Below are positions 41,165-49,841 of a stretch of 64,000 nucleotides of DNA, in pieces. Location of the stretch: positions 16,759-80,758 of the forward strand of contig NZ_JABJXT010000017.1 in the NCBI RefSeq assembly GCF_013155295.1, read 5' to 3'. The translations under genes and the position numbers were made by a program. The first letter of the stretch is position 1, and every line of letters begins with the position of its first letter. This DNA comes from Pseudogemmobacter hezensis. GTDB lineage: Bacteria > Pseudomonadota > Alphaproteobacteria > Rhodobacterales > Rhodobacteraceae. The notes under the pieces are model-generated. The model saw nothing but the letters and a program-made list of their open reading frames with translations, did not search any database and was not told the DNA's origin.

Positions 41165-42804
41165 CATCTGCCTCCTCCCTCGGGGGGGTGGCGCAAGCCG
41201 GGGCGGGGCCAGACAACGGCCCCGCCCACGAATTTTTCGTCCCCGCTCCGCATGAGCCCGCAGGCTCTGCCCCCGCGCCCGCTTTCGGCCCTGTCATTCT
41301 TGAGGCAGAGGGTCTGGTCAGGCGTTTCTTCGGCGTCACCGTTCTGGATGGCGTCTCGCTTTCGCTGGCGGCGGGCGAGGTGCGGGCCCTGCTGGGTGAA
41401 AACGGGGCGGGGAAATCAACCATGATCAACCTGCTGTCGGGGGTGCATCAGCCCGATGGCGGGCAGCTGCGCCTTGATGGCAGCCCGGTGCGGTTTGCCC
41501 GGCCGCTGGATGCGGATCACGCCGGGATCAGCGTCATCCGGCAGGAGCTTTCGCTTTTTCCCGATCTTTCGGTGGCCGAGGCGATCTTTGCCGGGCATCT
41601 GCCGCTGAACAGGTTTGGGCTGGTCGACTGGCCCCGGATGCGCCGGGCGGCAAGCGCCGCGCTCAGCCAGCTGGCCCCGGATATCGACATCAATGCGCCG
41701 GTCGCCAGCCTGTCGATTGCCCGGCAGCAGATGGTCGAGATCGCCCGCGCCCTGACCCGCAAGGCGCGGGTTGTCATCATGGATGAGCCGACCGCCTCGC
41801 TGTCGCCAAATGAGGTGGCACATCTGGGCCGTATCATCGCCGATCTCTCACGGGAGGGGGTGGCGGTGCTTTATGTCAGCCATCGGCTCGATGAGATACG
41901 GGCCTTTTGCCAGACCTATACCGTGCTGCGCGACGGCAAGGCCGTGGCCGGGGGGCGGGTCGCAGACACCGATATTCCCGCGCTGATCCGCGCCATGGCA
42001 GGGCGCGAGATTGCGGCCGCACAGAAGGCGCCGCCTGCCCCCGTCGCGGACCAGGGCACGGGCGAGCCGCTGCTGCAGATCCGCCATCTGGCATCACCTC
42101 AGGGGTTGCGGGGCGGACAGCGGGTGAAGGATGTCTCGTTTGCGCTGCGCCAGGGCGAGATCCTTGGCCTTGCAGGTATCGTTGGTGCCGGGCGCACCGA
42201 GACGGCCCGGATGATCTTCGGCCTTGACCCGGTTGGCCAGGGTGAGATCCGGCTTTTTGGTCAGCCTGTCCGCTTTGCCTCGCCCGCAGCGGCGATCGCG
42301 GCGGGCATCGGCTATGTCCCCGAGGACCGCAAGGGCCTTTCCCTGCTGCCGGGCCGCTCGGTCCATGAGAATTTTGCCCTGACCGGGGCGGTTCCCGCCC
42401 GCTTTGGCCGCAATGACCGGCGTGCAGAGGCGCGGCTGTTGGCCGGGTTCTGGCAGAAGCTGGGCATCCGGGCCGCCAGCCCCGGGGCGGCGATCACAAC
42501 CCTTTCGGGCGGCAATCAGCAAAAGGTGATCCTGGCCCGCTGGATCGCGCTGAAGCCAAAGCTGCTGATCATCGACGAGCCGACGCGCGGCATCGATGTC
42601 GGCGCCAAAGAGGATGTCCACGCGCTGATCCGCGAGATTGCAGCAAGTGGCGTCGCCGTCCTGCTCATCTCATCCGACCTGCCCGAAGTGATGAGCCTGT
42701 CCCACCGCATTATCACCCTGCGCGAAGGGGTGACATCCTCTGACCAGCCTGCAGCAGGCATCACCGCCGAGGCGCTGATGACCCATATGACCCGGCACGC
42801 CTGA
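41161..42804 (+). CDS. Sugar ABC importer ATPase with two nucleotide-binding domains (RbsA-like)
   Basis: 547 residues. An unusual Pro/Ala/Gly-rich N-terminal extension of about 45 residues precedes the first domain. Domain 1: GENGAGKST, LSIARQQMVEIARALTRKARVVIMDEPTASL. Domain 2: degenerate Walker A GIVGAGRTETARMIFG, LSGGNQQKVILARWIALKPKLLIIDEPTRGID. This is the full CUT2 layout, in contrast to the split version at the left end of the window. It energises the permease encoded next. The ATG is inside the previous stop (ATGA). Confidence 0.92.
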   Translation: MTSASSLGGVAQAGAGPDNGPAHEFFVPAPHEPAGSAPAPAFGPVILEAEGLVRRFFGVTVLDGVSLSLAAGEVRALLGENGAGKSTMINLLSGVHQPDGGQLRLDGSPVRFARPLDADHAGISVIRQELSLFPDLSVAEAIFAGHLPLNRFGLVDWPRMRRAASAALSQLAPDIDINAPVASLSIARQQMVEIARALTRKARVVIMDEPTASLSPNEVAHLGRIIADLSREGVAVLYVSHRLDEIRAFCQTYTVLRDGKAVAGGRVADTDIPALIRAMAGREIAAAQKAPPAPVADQGTGEPLLQIRHLASPQGLRGGQRVKDVSFALRQGEILGLAGIVGAGRTETARMIFGLDPVGQGEIRLFGQPVRFASPAAAIAAGIGYVPEDRKGLSLLPGRSVHENFALTGAVPARFGRNDRRAEARLLAGFWQKLGIRAASPGAAITTLSGGNQQKVILARWIALKPKLLIIDEPTRGIDVGAKEDVHALIREIAASGVAVLLISSDLPEVMSLSHRIITLREGVTSSDQPAAGITAEALMTHMTRHA

Positions 42805-42840
42805 CATGCCGATACGCGACCGAATCCAGGATATACGACC

Positions 42841-43842
42841 ATGAGTGCCACCACCCCCCCTGATCGCGCCCGTCTTTTTGCCCTGCTGGGCAGGCTGGCC
42901 CCGCTGATTTTTCTGCTGGCGCTGGTGATCATCTTCGCCAGCCTGCAGCCGCGTTTTCTGATGCCGCTGAACCTGTTCAATATCCTGCGCCAGGTCTCGA
43001 TCTATGGCATTATCGCGGTGGGGATGACCTTCGTGATCCTGATCCGGGGCATCGACCTGTCGGTCGGGGCGCTGGTTGCAATGTCGGGGCTTTGCGCGGC
43101 GGTGATCGCCAGGGGCGGCATCGAGGGGCGGCTGGTGCTCAGCGCTGATGGCAGCGGCTTTTCCTGGCAGCTGGCGGCGCTGGCGGCCATTCTGGCGGGC
43201 AGCGCCGCCGGGCTTTTGCAGGGCATGGCGGTGGCCTGGCTTTCAGTGCCGGCCTTTGTCGTCACCCTGGGCGGCATGACGGTGTTTCGTGGCCTTGCCC
43301 TCAGCATCGGCAATGGCGGGCCGATTTCCGGCTTTGACGAGGCTTTCGGCTGGTGGGGGCGCGGTATGATTGGCCCGGTCCCGGTTCCGGTGCTGATTTT
43401 CGCCGCCGTGGCCGCCATTGCCTGGGTGGTGCTGACCCAGACCCGCTTTGGCCGCGCGGTCTATGCGGTGGGTTCAAACCCCGAGGCCGCCCGGCTTTCC
43501 GGCATCAATGTCAGCGGTGTCACCATCGCGGTTTACGGGCTGATCGGCTTTTGCTCTGGCCTTGGCGGCTTTGTGCTGGCCTCGCGGCTGAACTCGGCCG
43601 AGGCGGTGGCGGGCACCGGATATGAGCTGACCGCCATCGCGGCGGTGGTGATCGGCGGCACCAGCCTGCAAGGCGGCACCGGCGGCGTCGGCGGCACGGT
43701 GATCGGGGCGCTGCTGACGGGTGTTTTGCTCAATGGCCTCGTCATTCTGAACGTCTCGCCCTACACCCAGCAGGTTCTTGTTGGGCTGATCATCGTGGCC
43801 GCCGTGGCCTTTGACCATTTCATCAAGAGGCAAAGCCGATGA
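42841..43842 (+). CDS. Sugar ABC importer permease (RbsC-like)
   Basis: 333 residues, about nine hydrophobic helices. The family blocks are GITFVILIRGIDLSVGALVAMSG-like (VGMTFVILIRGIDLSVGALVAMSGL), VPAFVVTLGGMTVFRGLALSI, YAVGSNPEAARLSGINV (cytoplasmic EAA-like loop) and GTGYELTAIAAVVIGGTSLQGGTGGVGGTVIGALLTGVLLNGL. It forms the channel as a homodimer. It overlaps the ApnL-like gene by ATGA, so importer and enzymes are one transcript. Confidence 0.94.
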   Translation: MSATTPPDRARLFALLGRLAPLIFLLALVIIFASLQPRFLMPLNLFNILRQVSIYGIIAVGMTFVILIRGIDLSVGALVAMSGLCAAVIARGGIEGRLVLSADGSGFSWQLAALAAILAGSAAGLLQGMAVAWLSVPAFVVTLGGMTVFRGLALSIGNGGPISGFDEAFGWWGRGMIGPVPVPVLIFAAVAAIAWVVLTQTRFGRAVYAVGSNPEAARLSGINVSGVTIAVYGLIGFCSGLGGFVLASRLNSAEAVAGTGYELTAIAAVVIGGTSLQGGTGGVGGTVIGALLTGVLLNGLVILNVSPYTQQVLVGLIIVAAVAFDHFIKRQSR

Positions 43843-45809
43843 GCCGTGACATCCTGCTGACCGACATCCTGCTGACCGGCACCCCCGTCACCGAAACCGC
43901 CAGCCGTGTTTTGCGGGCAGGCGCGCTGGAGGCCACGCTTGATTCAGGCGCCCTGCGCTGGATCCGCTGGAACGGGGTCGAGGTGCTGCGCGGCGTCCTT
44001 TTCCTGCTGCGCACCCCGGGCTGGGGCACGCCCTTTCCCAAAGTAAGCGGGCTTTCGGTTGACAGCCGGGCAGATGGTTTTACCGTCAGCTACCTCGCGC
44101 ATTACGGGGCGCCGGGGGCCGGCGTCCAGGTCGCCATCCGCCTGAGCGGCGCGTCTATGGGGAAAGGCGGCGGCCAGATCCGGGCCGAGGCCCATATCAC
44201 TGCTGAGGCCCCGTTTGAAACCAATCGCACCGGATTTGTGATCCTGCATCCCCTGGATGGGTTTGCGGGCACAGAGGTGCGGGTGGATCATGCCTCTGGT
44301 TCAACCCGCGATCTGGTGATCCCGGCACAGATTTCGCCCGGCCAGCCGGTGATGGATATCCGCGCCATCACCCATCATCCCGCGCCCGGCCTGCATGTCG
44401 AGACCCGGTTTGAGGGCGATATCTTCGAGATGGAGGATCATCGCAACTGGTCTGATGCCTCGTTCAAGACCTATAGCCGCCCGATCGCTCTGCCTTTCCC
44501 CTATCTGTTGCAGCCCGCCCAGCCCCTTTTTCAGGCCGTGACGGTTGCCCTGACCGATGATGGTCACGGGGGCGCGGTGGGGTCTGCGGTTGCGGTGCCA
44601 GAGATCGCGGGCCAGCGCCTGCCTGATTATGCCCTGCCGCTGGATCGGCTGGCCGATGCCGGGGCGGCGCTGCAAAGCAAGGCCATCGCCGCGCTGAAAC
44701 CGGGCTGGTTTCTTTTGCGCTATGACACCGCGAACGAGGCCAGCGATCCCGATTTTGCCCCGATGGCCCGGCTTTTGTCGCAAACGGGGGCGCGGCTGGA
44801 AGTCCAGGCCATTCTGGACGCGGCCTCTGATGCGGCAGGGGCGGCGCAGCTTGCCGCTTTGGCCGCGCATCTGGCCCGCGCCGGGATCACGCCCGCGCGG
44901 ATCAGCGCTTTTGCAAAGATCGACGAGCAAAGTTTTCAGCCCGGTCAGCCCCGTCCGCCCCATCCCGCCGAGGCCGCTCTGGCGCAAAGCCTTGCGCAGC
45001 ACTTCCCCCAGGCCGCACATATCGGCGGCTCGCCCGCCTTTTTCACCGAGTTCAACCGCAAACGCCCCGATCCGGCGCTGTGGCGGGGGCTGAGCTTTGC
45101 AACGACTCCGGTGGTTCACGCCGCCGATGACGCCTCGGTGATGGAGACGCTGCAGGCGTTGCCGCATATCCTGACCTCGGCCACCGCCCTGGCGGCCGGG
45201 CTGCCGCTGTTGATCGGGCCGACCGGGATCGGGGCGCGGATCAACCCCTATGGCACGGGGCCGGTGCAAAATGCGCCCGAGGCGCGTGAGGGCATGGCCG
45301 CGCGTGATCCGCGTCAGCGCGGGCTTTATGCCGCCGCCTGGACGGTGGGCTATCTGGTGCGGATCGCGCCCTTTGCGCCGCTGCGCTTTGCCTTTGGCGG
45401 CGCGACAGGGCCTTTCGGTCTGGTCTCAGAGGGCACCGATTACCCGCGCCCCTGGTGGGAAGATCAGCCTGACGGCACGCCCTATCCGCTTTGGCATATC
45501 GCCCATGTGCTGGCCCTGGCGGCGGGCGGCAGTCTGGTGCAGGCCGAAACCAGGGCGGGCATCGCGTATCTGTCATGGCGCAAGGACGGTCGCAGGCATC
45601 TGTTGGCGGCCAATCTGACTGCCGGGCCCCAGCCTTTGTCACAGCCTTTGTCACAGTCGCTGTTTCAGTCTGCGCCTGCATCTGCCCCAGGCACGGGCTG
45701 GCTGCTTGATGCCGATCACATCACGGCACCTGTCCCCATTCATGCACGGCCTGCGACGCTTGATGCCTGGGCGGTGATCTTTCAAAGCGAAGAGGAGGGC
45801 GCAGCATGA
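43839..45809 (+). CDS. apnL: D-apionate lactonase (ApnL)-like protein
   Basis: 656 residues without signal peptide. The N-terminal beta domain has LRAGALEATLDSGALRWIRW and PGWGTPFPKVSGL, then FETNRTGFVILHPLDG and the strongly conserved-looking EMEDHRNWSDASFKTY at 197-212. A central TIM-barrel-like part and a C-terminal beta domain follow. This pattern is that of the ApnL family (three domains, about 600 residues), shown for relatives to open D-apionolactone. The gene starts with a 15-base tandem duplication (GACATCCTGCTGACC twice) and carries a PLSQPLSQ repeat near the C-terminus, both probably slippage products. Located between the importer and a Gfo/Idh/MocA dehydrogenase, as in apiose clusters. 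Confidence 0.75.
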   Translation: MSRDILLTDILLTGTPVTETASRVLRAGALEATLDSGALRWIRWNGVEVLRGVLFLLRTPGWGTPFPKVSGLSVDSRADGFTVSYLAHYGAPGAGVQVAIRLSGASMGKGGGQIRAEAHITAEAPFETNRTGFVILHPLDGFAGTEVRVDHASGSTRDLVIPAQISPGQPVMDIRAITHHPAPGLHVETRFEGDIFEMEDHRNWSDASFKTYSRPIALPFPYLLQPAQPLFQAVTVALTDDGHGGAVGSAVAVPEIAGQRLPDYALPLDRLADAGAALQSKAIAALKPGWFLLRYDTANEASDPDFAPMARLLSQTGARLEVQAILDAASDAAGAAQLAALAAHLARAGITPARISAFAKIDEQSFQPGQPRPPHPAEAALAQSLAQHFPQAAHIGGSPAFFTEFNRKRPDPALWRGLSFATTPVVHAADDASVMETLQALPHILTSATALAAGLPLLIGPTGIGARINPYGTGPVQNAPEAREGMAARDPRQRGLYAAAWTVGYLVRIAPFAPLRFAFGGATGPFGLVSEGTDYPRPWWEDQPDGTPYPLWHIAHVLALAAGGSLVQAETRAGIAYLSWRKDGRRHLLAANLTAGPQPLSQPLSQSLFQSAPASAPGTGWLLDADHITAPVPIHARPATLDAWAVIFQSEEEGAA

Positions 45810-46846
45810 GCCAACCGCTGAAAGGGCTTTTCATCGGCGCGGGGTTTTTCTCGCGCAACCATCTTCACGCCTGGGCCGAGGTCAGGGGCGCAGAGATCAC
45901 CGCCATCTGCGACCGCGATCCCGCCCGCGCCGAGGCTGCGGCGAAGGAATTCGGCATCGGTGAATGGCATACCGACGCTGCGGTCCTGCATTCCGGGCGG
46001 TTCGATTTCGTTGATATCTGCACCACGATGGAAACCCACGAAGAGCTGGTCGCCCTGGCCGTGGCGGCGCGGGTTCCGGTGATCGTGCAAAAGCCCTTCG
46101 CCCCCGATATCGCCACCTGCCTGCGCATCGAGGCGGGTGCCCGCGCCGCCGGGGTTCCGGTTATGCTGCATGAGAATTTCCGCTTCCAGAAGATCTTCCG
46201 CCGCTTGCGCGAGATCCTTGATGCGGGCGAGATCGGCGAGGTCACCTTCGGGCGGCTGAACTGGCGCAATGACATCGACGTCTATACGAACCAGCCCTAC
46301 CTTTTGAAAACCGAGCGTTTCATGATCATGGATGTCGGCATCCATATGCTTGATCTGGCGCGGTTTTTGCTGGGCGATGCCCATGCCGTCAGTTGCTTCA
46401 ACCAATCCGTCAAAGAGGGGCTGGCGGGCGAGGATGCGGCCACGCTGATGCTGCGCCACGACAATCGCGCGGTCTCGGTGGTCGATATCAGCTATGCGAC
46501 GCATAAGACCCCGAACACCTTCCCCCAGACCCTGGGCGAGATTGAGGGGCGCCTTGGCACGGTGCAGATCCTCGACGGCCAGGTGCTGCGCATCCATAGC
46601 CCCGCAGGGCTGCGCGATGAGGTGATTGCCCCCGATCAGCGCAGCTGGACCTCGGCCCCCTGGACGCAGATCCAGGATTCAGTGCCACGCACCCAGCAGC
46701 ATTTCATCGACGCGCTCAGGGCGGGAACCGCCTTTGAGACCTCGGCCCGGGACAGCCTGCAGACCTATGCCCTGGCCGAGGCCGCCTATCGCTCTGCCGC
46801 CTCTGGTGCGGTGGTGAAAACCGCTGATCTGCTGAAGGATATCTGA
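45806..46846 (+). CDS. apsD: Gfo/Idh/MocA-family dehydrogenase, D-apiose dehydrogenase (ApsD)-like
   Basis: 346 residues. N-terminal Rossmann fold: LFIGAGFFSRNHLHAW (GxGxxxxxH), FVDICTTMETHEELV, then the signature EKP-like motif VIVQKPFAP with catalytic Lys. HENFRFQKIFRRLREIL and the C-terminal sheet (MIMDVGIHMLDLARFLLG; His of the catalytic pair) follow. QKPFAP and HENFRFQ resemble ApsD proteins, which oxidise D-apiose to D-apionolactone. Overlaps the ApnL-like gene by ATGA. Together they would convert apiose to apionate. Related oxidoreductases for other sugars cannot be excluded. Confidence 0.8.
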   Translation: MSQPLKGLFIGAGFFSRNHLHAWAEVRGAEITAICDRDPARAEAAAKEFGIGEWHTDAAVLHSGRFDFVDICTTMETHEELVALAVAARVPVIVQKPFAPDIATCLRIEAGARAAGVPVMLHENFRFQKIFRRLREILDAGEIGEVTFGRLNWRNDIDVYTNQPYLLKTERFMIMDVGIHMLDLARFLLGDAHAVSCFNQSVKEGLAGEDAATLMLRHDNRAVSVVDISYATHKTPNTFPQTLGEIEGRLGTVQILDGQVLRIHSPAGLRDEVIAPDQRSWTSAPWTQIQDSVPRTQQHFIDALRAGTAFETSARDSLQTYALAEAAYRSAASGAVVKTADLLKDI

Positions 46847-46847
46847 G

Positions 46848-47873
46848 ATGCACGCGCAAACGCTGCGCCCCGTCGGGCGGACCGATCTGCAAATCCCGAT
46901 CCTGGGCCTTGGCACCTGCCCGCTTGGCGGCGTCTATGTCGCAATCGACGAGGCCCAGGCCCGCGCCACCTACAGCGCCGCCTGGGAGGGCGGGATCCGC
47001 TTTTACGACACCGCGCCCTGGTATGGGCTGGGCCAGGCCGAACACCGCACGGGCCGGGCGCTTTATGATCTGCCGCGTGACAGCTTTACCCTGACCACCA
47101 AGGTCGGCCGGGTGCTGCGGGCCCCCCGCGACCGGGCCACCTTTGTGCCCCCCGCCTGGAAAGGCCCGCTTTCCTTCGAGGCGCATCATGTTTTCACCTA
47201 TGATGCGGTGATGCGCTCTTATGAAGACAGCCTGCAGCGCCTGGGGATCAACAGGGTCGATGCGCTTTATATCCATGATCTCGACAGCGGCTATTTCCGC
47301 ACCCCCGAGGCGCTGGATGCCAAACTGCGCGAGCTGGATCAGGGCGGCGGCTATCGCGCCCTTGCAGAGCTGAAAAGCGCGGGCGAGATCAGCGCCATCG
47401 GTGCCGGGATCAATGAGCGCGGCATGATCCGCCGTTTCCTGGAGGCAACCGATCTGGATCTTTTCCTTGTCGCCTCGCGCTATACGCTGCTTGAGCATGG
47501 CATCTATGCCGATGAGATCGCGCTGGCGGGGCAACGCGGGGCCTCGGTCGTTGTCGGTGGGGCGTTCAATTCCGGCATTCTGGCCACCGGCATCACCGGG
47601 GACGCGAAATATGAATATGGCGCCGCACCGCCAGAGGTGATCGCCAGGGTGCAGCATCTGACACGGGTGGCGCAGTCGCATGGCGTGGCGCTGGCCGCGG
47701 CGGCGTTGCAGTTCCCGCTGGCCGCGCCTGAGGTCTGCGCAGTGGTTTTCGGCGCGGTCACGCCAGAAGAGGTGCGGGCGAATATCGCCCATTTCGCGGC
47801 GGATATCCCCGCAGCCTTCTGGTCGGATCTGCGCAGCGAAGGCCTGATCGACCCGGCGGTTCCCCTGCCCTGA
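46848..47873 (+). CDS. Aldo/keto reductase, L-fucose/D-threo-aldose dehydrogenase-like
   Basis: 341 residues starting one base after the previous stop codon. AKR catalytic tetrad: Asp and Tyr in GGIRFYDTAPWYGLGQAE, Lys in TLTTKVGRVLR, His in VDALYIHDLDSG. The sequence VGRTDLQIPILGLGTCPLGG and YGLGQAEHRTGRAL is the subgroup of sugar 1-dehydrogenases that oxidise L-fucose, D-arabinose and similar aldoses to lactones. It would give the operon a second aldose oxidising activity whose lactone product may also be opened by a lactonase in the window. Last gene of the importer operon. Confidence 0.88.
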   Translation: MHAQTLRPVGRTDLQIPILGLGTCPLGGVYVAIDEAQARATYSAAWEGGIRFYDTAPWYGLGQAEHRTGRALYDLPRDSFTLTTKVGRVLRAPRDRATFVPPAWKGPLSFEAHHVFTYDAVMRSYEDSLQRLGINRVDALYIHDLDSGYFRTPEALDAKLRELDQGGGYRALAELKSAGEISAIGAGINERGMIRRFLEATDLDLFLVASRYTLLEHGIYADEIALAGQRGASVVVGGAFNSGILATGITGDAKYEYGAAPPEVIARVQHLTRVAQSHGVALAAAALQFPLAAPEVCAVVFGAVTPEEVRANIAHFAADIPAAFWSDLRSEGLIDPAVPLP

Positions 47874-47939
47874 GATCGGGGAAAACCGGGTGGCCGCTTT
47901 CCTGCGGCCCCCATCAATGGCCCGGATCATGGGGGGATT

Positions 47940-49331
47940 TCAGCCCGCCTCTGCACTTCCCGAATAGGGGGCAAAGCGGGCCCCGGTCGTGCTGGTGCCA
48001 GGGGCGCGCCCTACCATCGGAAACGCCCGTTGCGGACAGTTCGGGCGCTCGCAGATCTTGCATCCCGGGCCGATCCTTGTGGCCATATCCGGGTTTTTCA
48101 GATCCATCCCTTTGGCATAGACCAGCCGCTCTGCATGCGCGAGGTCGCAGCCAAGCGCGACCGCGAAGGTCTTGACCGGGGCACCAAAGCCGCCCTGACC
48201 ACTTGTGACCATCCGCGCGATCCACAGATAGCTGCGCCCATCGGGCATCTGCGCCACCTGGCGGATGATCTCGCCGGGGCGGGCAAAGGCCTCGTAGATG
48301 TTCCAAAGCGGGCAAGAGCCACCGATGCGCGAGAAATGGAAATCCGTCGCCGATTGCCGTTTCGAGATATTGCCGGCCCGATCGACCCGGATGAAGAAGA
48401 ATGGCACCCCCCGCGCGTCTGGCCGCTGCAGCGTCGAGAGGCGGTGGCAGGTGGTCTCAAACCCCACGCCAAAGCGGCGGGCGATCAGGTCTATGTCATA
48501 CCGCGTGGCCTCGGCGGTGGCGAGGAAGGCGCGATAGGGCAGGATCAGGGCCCCGGCAAAGTAGTTTGCCAGCCCGATCCGCAGCAGGCTGCGGGCGTCG
48601 GGCCCAAGCGCCGGGTCATCGGACAGGCGGGCGATGGTCTCGCCCTGCTCCAGAAAGGCCAGCTGCGTTGCGATCTGAAAGGCGATCTGGCCCGGGTTGA
48701 GATGGGCGGCAAGCGCCAGGATGCGCCCGGCCGGATCATAATGGCGCAGCATATCGCCCGTGCTTTGCGCGATGCGGATCCCGTGCCGCCCGGCCAGCCT
48801 GTCGGTCAGCCCGGCCGCCATCCGGCCCAGGGGCAGGCTGTCGCCGATGGCCTCGGCTGCCATATCCAGTTCGGGCACATGGTTGCGCCGCGTATAGAAC
48901 CAGTCGCGGACCGCCTCAAAGGCCGCCGGGGAATGGCCGGGGCCGCCGGTGATCTGCCCCGCGAAAAGATCAGCCCGTTCGGTGGTTTCGCGCAGCCGGG
49001 CCTGCATCGCAACGATTGAGCGCGCGACCTCGGGCATATTGGCGGCCAGTTCGCGGACCTCGGCCAGCGAGATCCCCGCCCCCTGATCGGCAAGCGCTGC
49101 ACGCAGATCGGTGATCAGCCGCGCCTCGCCCTCATCCGAGAAAAGCTGCACATCAAGGCCAAAGGCCGCGTTCAGCTTCAAAAGCACCGGCACGGTCAGG
49201 GGGCGCGCATTCTGCTCGATCTGGTTCAGATAGCTGGGACTGATCTCCAGCGCGCGGGCCAGCGCGGCCTGGGTCAGGCCGCGTTCTTCACGCAGGCGCC
49301 GCAAGCGGACACCGAGATAGGTCTTGCTCAT
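47940..49331 (-). CDS. XRE-family regulator with ImmA/IrrE-like and ScfR/RamB-type C-terminal domain, likely controller of the prp operon
   Basis: 463 residues from the ATG at 49331. N-terminal helix-turn-helix: VRLRRLREERGLTQAALARALEISPSYLNQIEQNARPL. Middle IrrE/ImmA-like domain (GRILALAAHLNPGQIAFQIATQLAFLE, here without a clear HExxH). C-terminal cysteine-bearing domain (SCPLWNIYEAFARPGEI, GPGCKICERPNCPQRAFP, with the CxxCxxxxCxxR cluster). This architecture is that of short-chain acyl-CoA regulators (RamB/PrpR/MccR) that control methylcitrate or glyoxylate genes. Divergent from the thioesterase-prpDCB operon, with TTCGCAA repeats at its start. Confidence 0.88.
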   Translation of the reverse strand: MSKTYLGVRLRRLREERGLTQAALARALEISPSYLNQIEQNARPLTVPVLLKLNAAFGLDVQLFSDEGEARLITDLRAALADQGAGISLAEVRELAANMPEVARSIVAMQARLRETTERADLFAGQITGGPGHSPAAFEAVRDWFYTRRNHVPELDMAAEAIGDSLPLGRMAAGLTDRLAGRHGIRIAQSTGDMLRHYDPAGRILALAAHLNPGQIAFQIATQLAFLEQGETIARLSDDPALGPDARSLLRIGLANYFAGALILPYRAFLATAEATRYDIDLIARRFGVGFETTCHRLSTLQRPDARGVPFFFIRVDRAGNISKRQSATDFHFSRIGGSCPLWNIYEAFARPGEIIRQVAQMPDGRSYLWIARMVTSGQGGFGAPVKTFAVALGCDLAHAERLVYAKGMDLKNPDMATRIGPGCKICERPNCPQRAFPMVGRAPGTSTTGARFAPYSGSAEAG

Positions 49332-49332
49332 A

Positions 49333-49370
49333 TTCGCAACCTTCGCAATTGGCAGGCTATTCGTTCGCAA
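49333..49370. promoter_or_regulatory. TTCGCAA repeats between the regulator and the prp operon
   Basis: TTCGCAA at 49333-49339, 49342-49348 and 49364-49370, all on the plus strand, spaced 9 and 22 bases. RamB/PrpR-type regulators recognise TTTGCAAA-like sites, so these are plausible autoregulatory and divergent operators. The first copy starts 2 bases upstream of the regulator's ATG. Confidence 0.5.
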
Positions 49371-49447
49371 ATCATCGCATTTTCAGTAGTTTATCGGTGA
49401 ATGTCCGGTGTGGAAAGATGCCTTTGCCAATCTTGTAAAGGCCCGCC

Positions 49448-49828
49448 ATGACGCCCGAGTCTGAAATCCGCATGATCGAGATGATCTTTCCCGAGCAGGC
49501 GAACCATTACGGGACGCTGTTTGGCGGCAATGCGCTGGCGCTGATGGCGAAGGCGGCCTTCGTCGCCGCCAGCCGCCACGCGGGGGCCGCCGTCGTCATG
49601 GCGCGGTCCGAGCGGGTGGATTTCACCACGCCGATCAAAGTGGGCGAGATGCTTGAACTGGTGGCCCGCGTCAGCCGCACCGGGCGATCCTCGATGACGG
49701 TCGAGGTGAAGGGCTCCGCCCGCTCGATCGGCGGTGCCCGCGAACGCTGTGCGCTTTCGGGCGCTTTCGAGATGGTCGCGGTCGATGGGGGCGGTCGCCC
49801 CCGGCCCGTTGGACCGGACGTTTCATGA
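49448..49828 (+). CDS. Acyl-CoA thioesterase (hotdog fold, YciA-like)
   Basis: 126 residues. Hotdog-fold pattern: [36 protein letters not shown] with the catalytic N-H-x-G-T-LFGG signature of the YciA/BACH family, followed by [41 protein letters not shown]. It hydrolyses acyl-CoA to free acid and CoA in the cytoplasm. First gene of the prp operon, 13 bases before prpD. It might protect against propionyl-CoA or methylcitryl-type CoA build-up, or recycle CoA. Confidence 0.88.
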   Translation: MTPESEIRMIEMIFPEQANHYGTLFGGNALALMAKAAFVAASRHAGAAVVMARSERVDFTTPIKVGEMLELVARVSRTGRSSMTVEVKGSARSIGGARERCALSGAFEMVAVDGGGRPRPVGPDVS

Positions 49829-49841
49829 AAAGGGAAAAGAC

